Positions 34,572-46,779 of a DNA stretch of 64,000 bases are shown here, piece after piece; within the stretch, counting starts at the first letter, position 1, and each line of letters starts with the position of its first letter. Both the position numbers and the translations under genes were made by a program. The notes below the pieces were generated by a model. The model saw nothing but the letters and a program-made list of their open reading frames with translations, ran no database searches and had not been told where the DNA came from. Source of the stretch: Geosiphon pyriformis (lineage: Eukaryota > Glomeromycota > Glomeromycetes > Archaeosporales > Geosiphonaceae); NCBI GenBank assembly GCA_016748015.1, contig JAAOMT010000494.1, positions 860,190 to 924,189 of the forward strand, in the 5' to 3' direction.

Positions 34572-35140
34572 ACAGAAACAGCTTTGGTTATGTCTAAATT
34601 TTTTTTCTTGTTATTATGTACATTAGTTATTGGTCAAGTAAAAGATTTATTAATTTTTCTGCCAATTGCTTTAAAAAAATATTTGGCAATAATACTAACA
34701 GATAATCTACTGTCTAAAATCAAATTAATAAAATAACCAGTTACTTGTGCTTTGCAAATTAGAGAAGTGACATTGCTATTGTTAACAAATTCAGCTTGAC
34801 AAGAATGCTTGTTAGTTTTTAATGTTTTTTTTTTAAGATCAAAGATTTGCAAAGATTTTTTTTAAACTATAGATGAATTATTAACTGGCCAAAGATAATG
34901 TGAACTGGTGTTTCCATAAGATTTTTAACAACAGAATAAGAACCAGATTTTTGTATTATTTCTAAAGATTTTAACTTTGGGGGATTTTTGAAAATTTTTG
35001 TTTTTGGTGGCTTATTATTATCAACAGTTAATATAGAAGCTTTATTGGGATCCAAAGCAAAATTAACCTTGGCTTTTTTTTTTTGTTAAATCAGAAGGAT
35101 TAATTACCAATTTATCTATATTATAATTATTATTGGTTAG
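34572..35140 (-). pseudogene. E4 aspartic protease (A family), truncated
   Basis: Minus-strand open stretches 34867-35055 and 34634-34852 match E1 8770-9190: SLEIIQKSGSYSVVKNLMET and VTGYFINLILDSRLSVSII. The active site reads DSR where E1 has DSG. The C-terminal half is missing because of the junction with family F near 34570. Confidence 0.78.
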
Positions 35141-36033
35141 GTTAAAAGCAAAAAAAAAGTTTTTTTCTGGTTGGCTTGTATTCTTATTCTTTAAAAATAC
35201 ATTTATTAGTTTAAAGACTAATAAACAGTGGCTTTAATTAAAAAATCTTCTTTAAAAAAATTGATATTGGCATGATTAAGTTTTTAATTAAAAATATTAT
35301 TGTTGTTAAGTCTATTGTTCTGAGTATTATTGTTTCTAGAAACTGAAAAGAATAATAAAAAATTGTTGCAATTTCTAGAAAAGTATTCAGTTAATTCACA
35401 GCAATAATATACAAATAAACTACAATTTTGCTGTCTTTAATAAGGTAGTTGCTAAGACTGAATAAAGTAGAGTTCAAATTTGGGTTTTTGAGATTGTTAA
35501 TTCTCTTTAATTGCTTGGACTAAGAATTCCAGTAATCAAACAAGATTGGTTGTGAGTTTATCTATTAATTGTTTATTTGGCTCTTGAGTTTGGGCAGCAA
35601 AAGAGGTTGTAGTTATTTGAAAAGCAGAAGTCATAACAAAAGCAAGAACAAAAACTGAAAGAGTAAATTCTAAGTACATTCTTTAGTTGTCTTCTATTTT
35701 CTGAACAAGTTCAATAGCCATATTTATAGTGGAGTTATTTTTTAAACCAAAAGAAACCAAAAAGCATATGATAATCAGTTCTTAATTTTTTTGTAAAAAA
35801 ATAAATTTTTTGTTCTTCTGTCCAGTTTTTTCCAGAGTCTATTTGTTTAATAAGCTTTTTGATTGTTTTGGCATATTTGGTTACAATTTTATCAAGACCT
35901 TGAATTTTTTTTTAATTCCATATGCAACTTAAATATTAAAATTGGAGTTTTGAATTTATTTTCAAATCAGATAGTAAAAAAAATGTTGTCTTCTCCAGCA
36001 TTTGCTGATGTTTATTTAATAATTCTTTGCTAG
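35141..36033 (-). pseudogene. E4 gag, C-terminal part (A family)
   Basis: Matches E1 gag from about 7780 to 8600 in reverse: the zinc-knuckle region near 35360-35400, the LTNLAWLLE-like region, and the segment that ends at the E5 insertion. No open frame of useful length remains. Confidence 0.65.
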
Positions 36034-36884
36034 TGTTACAAATAATTTTTTGGGATGTTAAAACAAATAACAAACTTGTAACTTAGTGCTCAATAGCTGG
36101 TAATATTAGTAATTTTTAAAGGTTTTGGAGTTTGAAAATTTTGGTTAAGTTTTTTGTATAATGGACAAAGATTTAATTAATAGTTTTTTCTGTGAATTTC
36201 TTTTTTCAGTATGGTAACTAGTTTATTCTGGCAGTTATGTTCTTCTGGTAAACTATTCTTAAATTTCTACTTTTGTTTCTGGGTTTTTTATCAAACTATT
36301 TTTAACATTAAATATCCAGTGTTTAATTTCTTTAATCAATTAGTAAACAATAAAAAAATAAAACAAAAAAAAATAAAAAAAATAAAAAAAAATAAAAAAT
36401 TAGTATTCCATCAATAGTCATAATTAAGAGCTATTGGTCTAGTGTGGTTAAGTATTGAATTCTATCAATATTTCATGTTGATAGAGTAGAATAGATTAAT
36501 ATTTCTTTAATCAAGTAATAATAACATAGATTAGATAATAATAAATAATTTTATTAATATAAAAATAATTTCATTTCAAGTTATAAAAAACTATCTTTTA
36601 AAAAAAGAATATTGTTGTTTTTGAACTGAATTTAATTTTATCTATTTTATTAAATTCTCTTGGAATTACTTTTTCTGCTTTTAATACTCTTGTTATATAT
36701 ACATAATTTATGTTATATAAAATTTTTTAAAATTTTTCAATATCTTTGAAAAGAATTCTGAAATTCTGAAATTCTGAAATTTTACAATTCCTTAAAAGAA
36801 ATCTTAAAATTTTTCTTTTTACTACACTTATTTTTGATTGGCTATTTTACTTATTATTATAATTCCTAATTTCTATGAGTAATA
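36034..36884 (-). repeat. E5 3' LTR (851 bp)
   Basis: + strand starts TGTTACAAATAATTTTTTGG and ends TTCTATGAGTAATA. Co-linear with 55709-56573, both sharing GGTAATRTTRGTAATTTYTAAA. It holds GAAATTCTGAAATTCTG repeats near 36760. Confidence 0.85.
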
Positions 36885-37260
36885 TTTTTTTTTTTAATAT
36901 TAAGCTCTATTAAGATCTCTTAAATCTTCTAAATTTATATTGATATATAAGTAAAGTTTCAATCTGATGGCAGTTTTTTCAGAATATTTGAAATCAAATC
37001 CTGTATTAATATTATGCACATGTTTTGACATAATACTTTTATTATTATTACTGAATTTTTTAAGTTCCTGTTTCTTTGAAAGATCTGGAAGCACAATATA
37101 TTGTTTGGAGTTGTAATTAGAGTTTGAATTGTTATTGTTATTGTTGCCATAGTAAATAAAGTTGAAATTGTTGTTGTCATTATTATTAGAATCTGAATTA
37201 TGATTGAATTTTGATTCCAATTTTAATATATATTGACTGATTGGTTCTTTTTTTTTAGAA
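36885..37260 (-). pseudogene. E5 internal 3' end fused to partial dUTPase domain
   Basis: After the LTR come about 25 bp of normal internal 3' end (TAATATTAAGCTCTATT). The sequence then passes directly into the dUTPase domain (minus-strand open stretch 36900-37220: SMSKHVHN-like linker, NINTGFDFKYSEKTAIRL). About 6 kb of pol present in E3 is absent. The junction lies near 36900-36920 where both parents have TAATATTRAKCTCT, suggesting a microhomology deletion. Confidence 0.65.
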
Positions 37261-38235
37261 ATTCAATAGATTATGCATAATGGCAAATTGTAAATAAGAT
37301 TATAATTGTTACAATATTTGAAGTTACTGAAATTAACAATGTTTACAAAGTCTAGTGTTTAATTGTTCTAAATACTGCTCTTGTTTTTTTTAAGTAGGTG
37401 CTAAATTTTGGTAATAGAATGGTTTTTTCTTAATCCTAATAAGTATGAAATGTGCCAACTATTATTTGTTTCTTCTATAAAGATGGTAACTTGTAGTTTA
37501 TTTATTTTTTTTCTTTTTTCTTTGTTATTTTAAAAAAGTATTAATGATAGCTTATTGTGATTACTATTAGTCCATAAAACTTAATAAACTTTCCAGATAG
37601 ATTTGTTTGTTTTTTTTTCAAATTTGATTAATGATAATTGGATGGTAGTGTTTGTTTTGAAGTGGCTATAGATAATAGGTATTTAAGTTTACTAACTATT
37701 TTAATTGAGCTGTAGCTTTTACATGATTTAGTTAAGCACAATATTGGTTTTAGACAGCCAGTTATTACTAATAAAAACTTGGTATTGTGTGACTTCTATG
37801 ACTAAAATCTTAATTGGCACAATAATACTGTTGACTTTAAAAGGGAAGTTATTAATTTTGCCAATAGGAATCTTGATTACTCTATTAGCTGTGATGATTT
37901 TAGTGTTGGCTGTGTAATTAACTTAGTAATCTAATTGTCCATAAGTTGTTTTGTGATGATACTGTTTGCTAATTTACTGTTAAAAATTAGCTTAATAGAT
38001 TGGCTATTAATTTTGGTATTCATATACATGGCAATAATTGGTTTAGTATTAAGAGCAGTTTCATTGAATAGAAATATTATTGTTAATTTCTTTAATTTGA
38101 AAGAAAAAATGGCTGCAAGTAACTTGTCTTTGGTAACTGTTGCTAGTAGAATATTATTAGTAAGTAGTATTAGGTTGGTTTATAACTTGTTAGATAAATT
38201 GTTTTCTGGAATAACTAAAAGACTTAAATAGTTCT
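37261..38235 (-). pseudogene. E5 Cys-rich region and protease
   Basis: Minus-strand sequence aligns with E3 21900-23230, including the protease region near 37930-38230. Stops are frequent and no long frame remains. The plus-strand open stretch at 37935-38231 is the shadow of this protease. Confidence 0.55.
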
Positions 38236-38992
38236 GAAAATTTGAGTTTTAGGTGTATCCACTTCTCAAACTCCACTGGCATAATTTTAATAACTGGTTA
38301 AAAGAACTGAAAATTGGTTGGTACATTATTATCACTGATCTTTAATTCTACTAGATGTGTATAATTCTTAGCCTTTGATTTCTAGTTGTAATTTAAGCTA
38401 AATTTTGTGGCAGTATTTAAATTGGTTGAAATTAATAAATTACTTGTAATTGCAGTTAATAGATTATTAATGCTAATATCTAATAAACTGAAAATATGTA
38501 TATTGATTATTGTATCATTAGTGTATAATAAGGTTAATATAATTCTAATAATAAATTGTTAGTATAGTATTGAATTAAAACCTGCAATTAGGGTTTTAAT
38601 ATTAATTTTCTGATCATTAATTATTAAATTTAAAGTGATAATCTGCTTTTAAATAGCCTTGTTTATAACAATAGTAACAATTATGTATTTTTTATTGTTA
38701 CAGTTGATTTAATAATAACAATAATATTGGATGCAATTGATTTTAGAAGTGATTGGGATTTTCTTAGTTGTTATGACATTAAGAAGATTAATAAATTGTC
38801 TGATTATTAACTAAGTATTCTTTTAATTTCTAGTTGATAGAGTTATTAAATTGTTTCAGCTTAAAATCCAATTCAGATAATCTGTTTATTATTAGATTTA
38901 CAGCTTAGATGTAATTGGCTTTAAGTTTGGCCAATTCAAAATCTTGGATATATGTAATTATATTTTAAAAAGTATTTAAGTATATTAGATAT
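38236..38992 (-). pseudogene. E5 gag, C-terminal part
   Basis: Aligns with E3 gag 23240-23910 on the minus strand, ending at the target site of E6 (AGTATATTAGATAT versus AGTATATTGGACAT in E3). No open frame survives. Confidence 0.6.
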
Positions 38993-40025
38993 TTTTATAG
39001 ATAAACTTGGGATATATAGTAATAATATTTAGTACTCAAAATTTGGGTTTCTAAGGAGCTTTTGAAAGTTTTTTGTTAGTAGACTTGTTTGGTATATTAG
39101 TGTTATTAGTCTCTAAAGGTCTTTTTATTAATGTAAATTTACTTATAAAGTTTTTTGGTTATAAGGCACAAAAAAATAATTTCGTGGTGTTACAACTTTG
39201 TGTATATGAGCTATTTTTTTTGAGCTAGTCAAGTGTAGTTGTTAAGGTCCAACAGTGTCTTTTTGCTTTTCTAATAAGCTAACAAGATAATATTAATATC
39301 CAATCTTAAGAAAAGCTTTTTTTTTTTACCAGATTATCACAAAGTCTATCCTTAGACAATCAATTTTTCTATGTTGCCACTCTACAAGAGAAAAAATAAA
39401 ATAAAATAAAATAAAATAAAAATAAAATAAAAAAAAAACAAAAGAAAAGAAATTAGTATTGTCAATTACCATAATTAAGAATGATTGGTTTAAGTCATAC
39501 TGATTTAAGTTAGTTTTATGCTAAGAGCATTTGGCTAAGAACAAAGATAAGAACAAGTTTAATTCAATTAAAATACATGAATGTGAGAATCATATAAATA
39601 TGAATTTTGGTTTTTCTAATATTTCTTTTATTTCAGTAATATAAGATATAGGATATAACAAGAGATATATAATAAATATAAGTAGAAGAAAGTTGATTTT
39701 TGTTTATCTGTCTGTCTTTCTATTTTCTATAATTACTTTTTTTTATATATTTTTCTTAGTTTTATAAGACTGCTTTTGATCATTTTGTTATTGTTAATTA
39801 TTGTTTGCTATTTCTGTTATTGCTTTGTTTCTTTATATTATTACTAATTATCCTAAATTTGACTAGTTCTTTTGTGTTATATTGCATTTTCATATTTTGT
39901 ATTGTGTTATTCCAAGTTATTATATATTATTCTGTGTTCTTTTGCATTATTCTGTGTTATTTTATGTTATTACACTTTAATTATATTTCTTTATAACTTG
40001 GATTGGTTTTTCTATTCAGATAATA
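38993..40025 (-). repeat. E6 3' LTR (D family, 1033 bp)
   Basis: Shares GATAAACTTGGGATATAT at its left end and a TCTGTGTTATTTTATGTTAT-type repeat region near 39930 with the LTRs at 53325-54351 and 62584-63302. Followed by TTATTTCTTTCTTTT, a minus-strand polypurine tract. Confidence 0.85.
39391..39434. repeat. AAAAT pentanucleotide run in D-family LTR
   Basis: Tandem AAAAT units. The same run occurs at the same place in the other D LTRs (about 53727-53776 and 62860-62893), so it is part of the LTR. Confidence 0.75.
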
Positions 40026-40039
40026 TTATTTCTTTCTTT

Positions 40040-40800
40040 TAAAATTAAGCCCTTGCAAAATTGTATATATTTATAAAATCTTTATTTTCTATATAATATT
40101 TGATTATTGCTTCAATTATTGTTTTTTTTAGGTCATTGAATTCTGTATTTATTATTGTTCTATGTTGTTAATTGTAATAGTCTCTAAAAAGCTGTCTAGC
40201 AGTATAATTGAACAGTGTTTAAATGCTGTATATAATTGATATGCTGCTTTATAATGTAGTGTTAAGTTGTTTTTTCCTACAAATACTTTTACTTATTTGA
40301 GAGCTTTTTTGTTGAATGTTTATTAGTTAAGATCTTTATATGGTGTCTTTAATCTTATTTGTTCACCAATTTTATAGAATCAGTAGACTAGTAAAAGTTT
40401 TTCTTTCCATAGTTTTTGGGTGTTTATTCTTTTGTTACTAGTTCCAATGCTAACCTGTTTAAAGCTTCTTTTATTTTTTTGAGCTTGGCCTAACATGTAA
40501 TCTTTTTTTTTTGATTATTTGTAAAAATAAAAATATTCAGTTCTAGTTGAACTCTTACCTATTTTTTTTTTGCTTCTGTTTCTGTATTGTATTTTTTTCC
40601 TATTAATTGTGATTTCTATTTGGGTTGTGAATTATTAAATTGTTTTAAATAGTTGTTTTGAAAGTTTTAGGATTTTGATCTGAGAGGTCTATGTTAAAAG
40701 TTCTATCATTTTTCTTGTTGTTTTGATTGTTATATTTACTTATATTTTTCAATTAAATAGTTATATGTTGATTATGTTTCAATGACAATAATTGGTTCCA
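40040..40800 (-). pseudogene. E6 third ORF, unknown function
   Basis: The minus strand near 40080-40300 reads GKNNLTLHYKAAYQLYTAF, then LLDSFLETITI, and further a region ending KYYIENK. It matches the third ORF in E9 and, more loosely, E3 and F. No domain recognised. Confidence 0.55.
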
Positions 40801-42160
40801 AATCTCATGGTATATCTTCTGGTTTGATTAATAGAATCTGTTTTCTTAGTTGCAATATAGATAATAATGTTTTTTGTTTTATATAATAAATTTTCAACCA
40901 ATTTTTATGTGCTATTTTCTTTAAAATTCTGTCTTCTAATCTTAATTTATAAGCTCTGTTGTCTAAAACTTTGTATATGTGAAATGAACCATCTTACTTT
41001 GGATTAAACTTTCTATTTTACTGTTTCTTAGTCTTTATACAATATAATAGTACATGGTCTTCAATCTTAAATTTAATTGGTTGGTTAGATAAGTAATTAT
41101 CATGTCTTTCTTTCTGTTGTTCTTGAGCTTTACTAATATTGTTAACTACTGTTCTATAATTGTTTTCCAATGTTTTCATAAGCTGTTATATTTTTTGGTG
41201 TAAAATAATTTCAAAATTCTTCTTGGTAATTGTTTCTGTTGGAAAAGAAGGTATTTTTTGTTTAATAAATAGAGTAGTTTTTCTTCTATAGATTAGTTTA
41301 AATGGTGTAAACTAGATAGTATTTTGCTTAAATATTTGATATGCAAATAATATAGAAGATATAAATAAGTCTATTTTTGTGTATTTTCATAACTTTTTTT
41401 TGTTAATGTTTTATACAGTGTTCAATTAAATTGTTCTATTAGTCTATTTGTTTGTGAGTAATAAGATAACAATAAGAGTCGTTTTATTCCAAATTGTTGG
41501 CTTAGTTTGATTAGTGTACTATTAACAAAATGTGTTTTTTGGTCAAATAACAATTCTTTTGGGCATCCATGATGGCAAATTAGATTTTGGTATATAAACT
41601 TAGCTACTGTTTTAACATTAGCCACTTGGATTGCTCTGGCTTTTGACCACTTGATAAGATAGTCTATAGCTATAGTTATGTAATAATTTCTCTTAGATGT
41701 AATTGAAAAAAGACCAACCAAATCAATCTCTATTCTATTAAATAGATTTCCAACTGAAATAGGTCAAAGTAGTTTTGTTGTTCTGGCTTCTTCTTTTTGT
41801 TGGTATAAGTTACAGTTGAAAATATATTCAAAAATGTTTTTATATATTATTGACCAATAATATAGATTGTAATTTTTTTTAAAGTAGTATTTTTATTAAA
41901 GTGTTCTGTAGTTAAGTCAGAATACATACTATATAAAACAGTTTCTTTTTTATTGTTTTTTATAACTTGTTGTGGGGTAGTGCAGTTTTGGCATTCTTAA
42001 TAATATAGTTAGTTGTTCTGAATAAAGTAATTAGAAACTTGTTTTTATATATAACTTTGTTTCTGTTGAGATAATAGCTTCTTGAATTAAAAGATTAATA
42101 AATACTGGTATAATTGCTAATAAGTAGTTGTATCTATGGATTTAAGATTAGATTTGTGTT
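40801..42160 (-). pseudogene. E6 integrase
   Basis: The minus-strand open stretch 41422-41721 holds the catalytic core: IDYLIKWSKARA, HHGCPKELLFDQKTHF (second Asp present) and NRLIEQFN (Glu present). The first catalytic Asp is in EIDLVG just beside it, so all three core acidic residues can be seen. The C-terminal tail lies at 40850-41400 and the zinc-binding part at about 41800-41900. It is the best-preserved integrase core in the window, though its flanks have stops. Confidence 0.82.
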
Positions 42161-43590
42161 ATCCTCAACAAAATGTCAAAATTGGTGTTTTTGTCTTTTT
42201 TATAATAAACTTTATATAAAAATTGTTACAAATAAATATTCCATCATGCATATTTTTCTTCCAGTTGTGGTTTACTAAGTAACCAAATAAGTCTTTTATA
42301 ATTAATATATAGATCAAATAATTGGTAAAGATAGTGTTTTCAATTTTGTACTGCCCAATAAATAGCAAAGTATTCCAAATCTGTTATGCTATATTTCTTC
42401 TCTGCTGTGTTGATGTTGCAACTGGGATAGGTAATTGAATGCTTTTTATTATCTGGTTTGATTTGTGACAGAATGGCTTTTAGTACATTTTTCAAGGTAT
42501 CTGTAGCAATGATAAAACATTTATTGAAGTCTGAATAAATCAATATCAGTACTTCTATCAAGTACTGTTTGAGATAATTGAATGCTTTTTGCTGTTTTTT
42601 TCTTTATAGATACAGAACATGTTTTGATAATAAGTAATGAAAAAATTTTGTAATATTGAAGAAGTCTTTAATAAACTGGTGATAATATTTTGCCAGTCTT
42701 AAAAATTATTGTAATTCTTGCAGATTGATCGGGACTAGGAAATTTTTAACTTTTTAAACTTTATTTGGATTAGATTTTACTCCATTTTTGCTTATTACAT
42801 GTTCCAAAAATTTAATTTTGGTTTTTCCAAAGAAACATTTGTCAGAGTTTTAATTCAGCACTCTAAAGATGGTCAAAGACTTGTTAGAAATGAAGCAAGT
42901 GGTTGTTAAATGTTTTAGAGAATACATTGGTGTCATTCAGATATATTACAACTGATTTTCAAAAAATTTCTTTGTACATAACATCCATAAGACACTAAAA
43001 AATAGCAAAAACATTGCAGAGTCCAAAGGACATTATGTTGAATTCAAAATTTCTATCTTGTATAGTAAATATCATTTTTTTTTGTTTTTAAAGTCCATTT
43101 TAACTTGCTAATATCTACTGGCTAGATTCAAAAATGAGAACTATTTCTTATTTTCTAAATTATTCAGAATTTTTTGAATTAGAAGAGTAAAATAACTATC
43201 TCTTTAAGTAACACTGTTTAACTTTTAGTAGTCTATGCAGAACCATATTTTCCCATTTTTCTTAGTGACTAATATGACTGGAGAGGACCAAAGACTTAAT
43301 ACTTTTTTGATCAACCTATTATTTAGCATTTATTATACTTTCTGTTTAATCAAATTATCATCTGCTAAAATTATTTAATAGGCTTATTATTTAATAGATT
43401 GTGTATCTCCTATGTTGATCTGGTGTTTTACAATGTTAATACATTCGAATTCATTTTTACTGGCAAAGACATTGGCATATTAGTTAAAAAAAACTTTGAG
43501 TTGTATTTGTTGTAATGTATTTAAGTTTCCTAAATTTAGTTTAGTAATTTTTTTAGGTGTGAACAGATAACTTTTTTTTATTTATATAAT
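42161..43590 (-). pseudogene. E6 RT and RNase H
   Basis: RNase H: open stretch 42340-42561 with YSDFNKCFIIATDT, KKHSITYPS and LEYFAIYWAV. RT lies from about 42600 to 43500. The catalytic site at 42932-42937 reads YLND instead of YLDD. Many stops. The domain upstream of RT is cut by the insertion beginning at about 43590. Confidence 0.8.
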
Positions 43591-43689
43591 TAAATTTTAT
43601 TGGTTAATATACATGTGTTTTTAATATATTATTTATAATAAAAAATAAAATTTTATTAAATTTTATATAATATAAAACCAAATACAGTA

Positions 43690-46620
43690 TTACAAATTTT
43701 AAATATTATTTAATTTGTCTAATTCTTCAAAAATATTATCTGGAATTTTTCTATAAGATTTATACTTTTTTATAGTATATTCTACTAATTTTCTACCAAG
43801 ATTTTTTCTATAAAAATTTATATAATACCAAAATTTTCTTGAAAATCATCTAATAGTTATTAAAAATACTAATTCAAGACTTTTAGACACTGTTCTTTGT
43901 AATTTTTTCCATGAATAATCGCATTTGTTACATATATATTTTTTAGTAACTTTCCAATATCTTTCAATAAAATTTAATTTGCAATAAAATTTTGGAAAAA
44001 AATGCACTTATGTCTCATAATTTTAATTAATTTTTCAATTGTATTTTTTTGAGTAAAAAAATCAGATTTCAAAAATATTACTTAATGTGCATAATAAAAA
44101 ACTCTTAAAGAATCTTTGATTTTTTCTTTGCATTTTTGGCATTCTAATATTAATTTTTTTGATGGCCATTGTTATGGAAGTGTTTTCTTGGTATATTTTA
44201 ATTGTTGATCTCCCATTTTAATTACAATCAGTCTTTCATGAGTTCCTTAATTTTATGTGTTGGATATTAATAATAATATACTGAAGGTTTTCTCTTGATG
44301 TTGTAATATAAGTTTTCTTTTTAATTCTAATTGTCTTTGTATGTTCTATACTCCTTCCCAAAGGCTAATTTGAAATCTACCTGCTGTCTGGGGTCTTCTC
44401 TGAGGCTATCCTTGCAATTGTCTGATGTGTTTTTCTAATCTAGAAACAAGAAATATTAATAGCCTTTTCACAATTTCCCTAAGTATATAATAAAGCTTTT
44501 TCAATTTAATTAGTAACCATGTAAATAATCTTGATCAGAAATTATTCTTTCAAAGAGTTCAGAGATGGAATAATAGTTTCATTTGCTAAAGAGGGTATGT
44601 GAATTCTATTATTAATCTCATAATTGTAATGTTCATTCAATTTATTATTTTTATTAATTCTTTTTAAATAAGATTTTATTTAGATATTTGTTGTTTCGAG
44701 TTGAAGCTGTTTTATTCTTTATCATTAAAAACTATTGTATATATATATAATTATTGTTTTACAAAATAATGTTTTGTAATACTTTATTTCTGTTATTTTT
44801 AAATAGTGCTTGCTGCTATTGTAAAATAGTGCTTGCTGTTATTTGTAAATTATTTTTTTTTATAAATTGTTGTTGTGCTATTTTATGATTGGCTAATTTA
44901 TATTATTTATAATTCCTATTAAATTCTTGAACTATAATACCATTTTTCTTTTATTAATACTTGTTTAATTTCTTTAGGCAATTTTTGAAGTTTTTTATCT
45001 AAATATGTTTCCAGAAAGATTATCAATTGTAATTAATTATCTAATTTAAAAGAAATATCTCACATCAATGATTGCTTTCCACTTAAACTTAAATTCATTC
45101 TGTTTGCAGTTAAAGCATCTTTACTAAATATTGCATAATTAAAGCTATTATTGAAAGCAAATATAACTGTACAATCTGAATATAATTTCTCAAAAATTGG
45201 AATTGCTTTACATTTAATTTGTTTAAAAAGATGGTTTGCTGTCCAATAATCATTTTAATTTATATCAAATTGCAAATAACATTGTGTCTCTTCCAATATA
45301 TTAGAATAGTTTTCTATATTATTTTGTTGTAAACATAAATATTTATCAATTTTAGTTAGAAATTTACTGATCATAATTAATTTTCCATTTTTTTTTTTCT
45401 TAATGGAAAGTTTTTATGCTTAGTCCATATGTCATATTTGTTATTATTTAAATAAAAAATACATTCATTATGGACTATAAGAACTCTTTCTTTTTTTTAT
45501 TAAATAAGTTAGAACATATTCAATCCATAAATTCACTTTTATACTTTGATATATACTTTTCATGCTCATATATTTTTTCTAAAAATTCTTTTTGAGATTG
45601 CAAGACATTATTTCTTTTATGTCTATTATAATATAAGTTTTGATAATATTGTTGAAATAAATAACCAAGAATTTTAAGCCATCTTATTGCAGTTGTAAGA
45701 CTAATAATTTTTTTCTTTATTATTCCAATATTAGAAAACAATTCATGCTTAATAAATTTTTTAAATATGACTGAAATGACATTAAAGTTTTGGTTTTTAA
45801 TCCAAATATGACATCTTTCTGTAATGTCTTTATTATTAATTATTTTAATCATTTTTTGGTGTTTTTTATGTTTTGATATTAGAAGCTTATTATTAAGCAA
45901 CCAATACTTTGCAAGATATCAAATTTTTCATGCTTTCTATACATTATTATTAATAAAAACCTTTTGGACAATTTTCAAACTGGCATTAATTTTTTTATGT
46001 CTATTATTATTATTTAACAAGGTAAAATATTCAAAAATAGCTCTTTTTTAATTATATTTAAAGATAATTAACTAAGCATATTGTTTTTTTAAATGTTTTT
46101 TTAACTCTTGCTTTTTTTTATTTGACTAGCTTACAGATCAATTTTACTTTCTAAATTGCTTAAAGATTTATTAGATTTGAACTATTGTAAGTTTGTAGTT
46201 TGAGCATTACTAATATTAAAAAAAGTAGTAATTTTTTTTAGTTTTGGCTGCTGCTTTGGTAAATAAACCATTTGGTCTATATTTATTGTAATAAGTTGAC
46301 TTTGGTATTTTTTTTGTCATGTAAGAGCCTTACTTTTTTTTATAGATAATTGTTATTTTTCTATATTAAATTAAGTTTTTTAATTTTGTATTTATTCTAA
46401 TTATAGCTTTTATATCTTCTGTATCATCTCATCTATTGTTATTATCATTACTCCATTTTCTATTACTAACATCTAGTTTGTTAAATTTATTTACTTCAAT
46501 ATCATAATCATTTATTGAAGTGATATAATGTGTTTTTTATATGAGCTTTTTGTATTTTTAACTTGATTTTTAGCTTTTCTTTTTCTTTTAGAATAAAGTG
46601 GCATTTTTTTATATGATACA
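43690..46620 (-). pseudogene. DDE-superfamily transposase (Tc1/IS630-like), broken
   Basis: It starts near 46610 with a Lys/Arg-rich N-terminus (MPLYSKRKRK). Then come FTKAAAKTKK-like sequence and an open stretch (45520-45900) with ERCHIWIKNQNFNVISVIF and ISLTTAIRWLKILGYLFQQ, a helix-turn-helix-like DNA-binding part. The catalytic region has VHNECIFY (near 45460; HDE expected) and VIFAFNNSFNY (near 45150; DNS expected), so two acidic positions are Asn. The C-terminal end near 43720-44200 has LECQKCKEK and RKIPDNIFEELDKL. The gene is interrupted by 44258-44939. Family assignment is from recalled similarity to DDE endonucleases of mycorrhizal fungi. Confidence 0.65.
44258..44939 (-). repeat. 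probable solo LTR inside the transposase gene
   Basis: The transposase frame is interrupted by about 680 bp starting TGTTGG and ending CTATAATA on the + strand, less AT-rich than its flanks. The end segment GATTGGCTAATTTATATTATTTATAATTC resembles the ends of C-type LTRs (56526 onward), so minus orientation is likely. The flanks TATG and CCAT do not form a clear duplication. Confidence 0.5.
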
Positions 46621-46779
46621 ATGTTAATTTAGTGTGTAATTAGTGCTTGAACAGAATTAAAGAATTTAAACCATATAATGTTATACAACAAAATTGTATC
46701 ACAATGGAAATAGCATTTTTAACTTAGATATATATCTATTTTTTAAATTTTTTGGGTTTTAATTTAAACTTTAATTTTT

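Noticed and set aside
39805-39996. Hydrophobic 63-codon ORF
   Set aside because: It lies inside the E6 3' LTR and comes from TTATT-type repeats.
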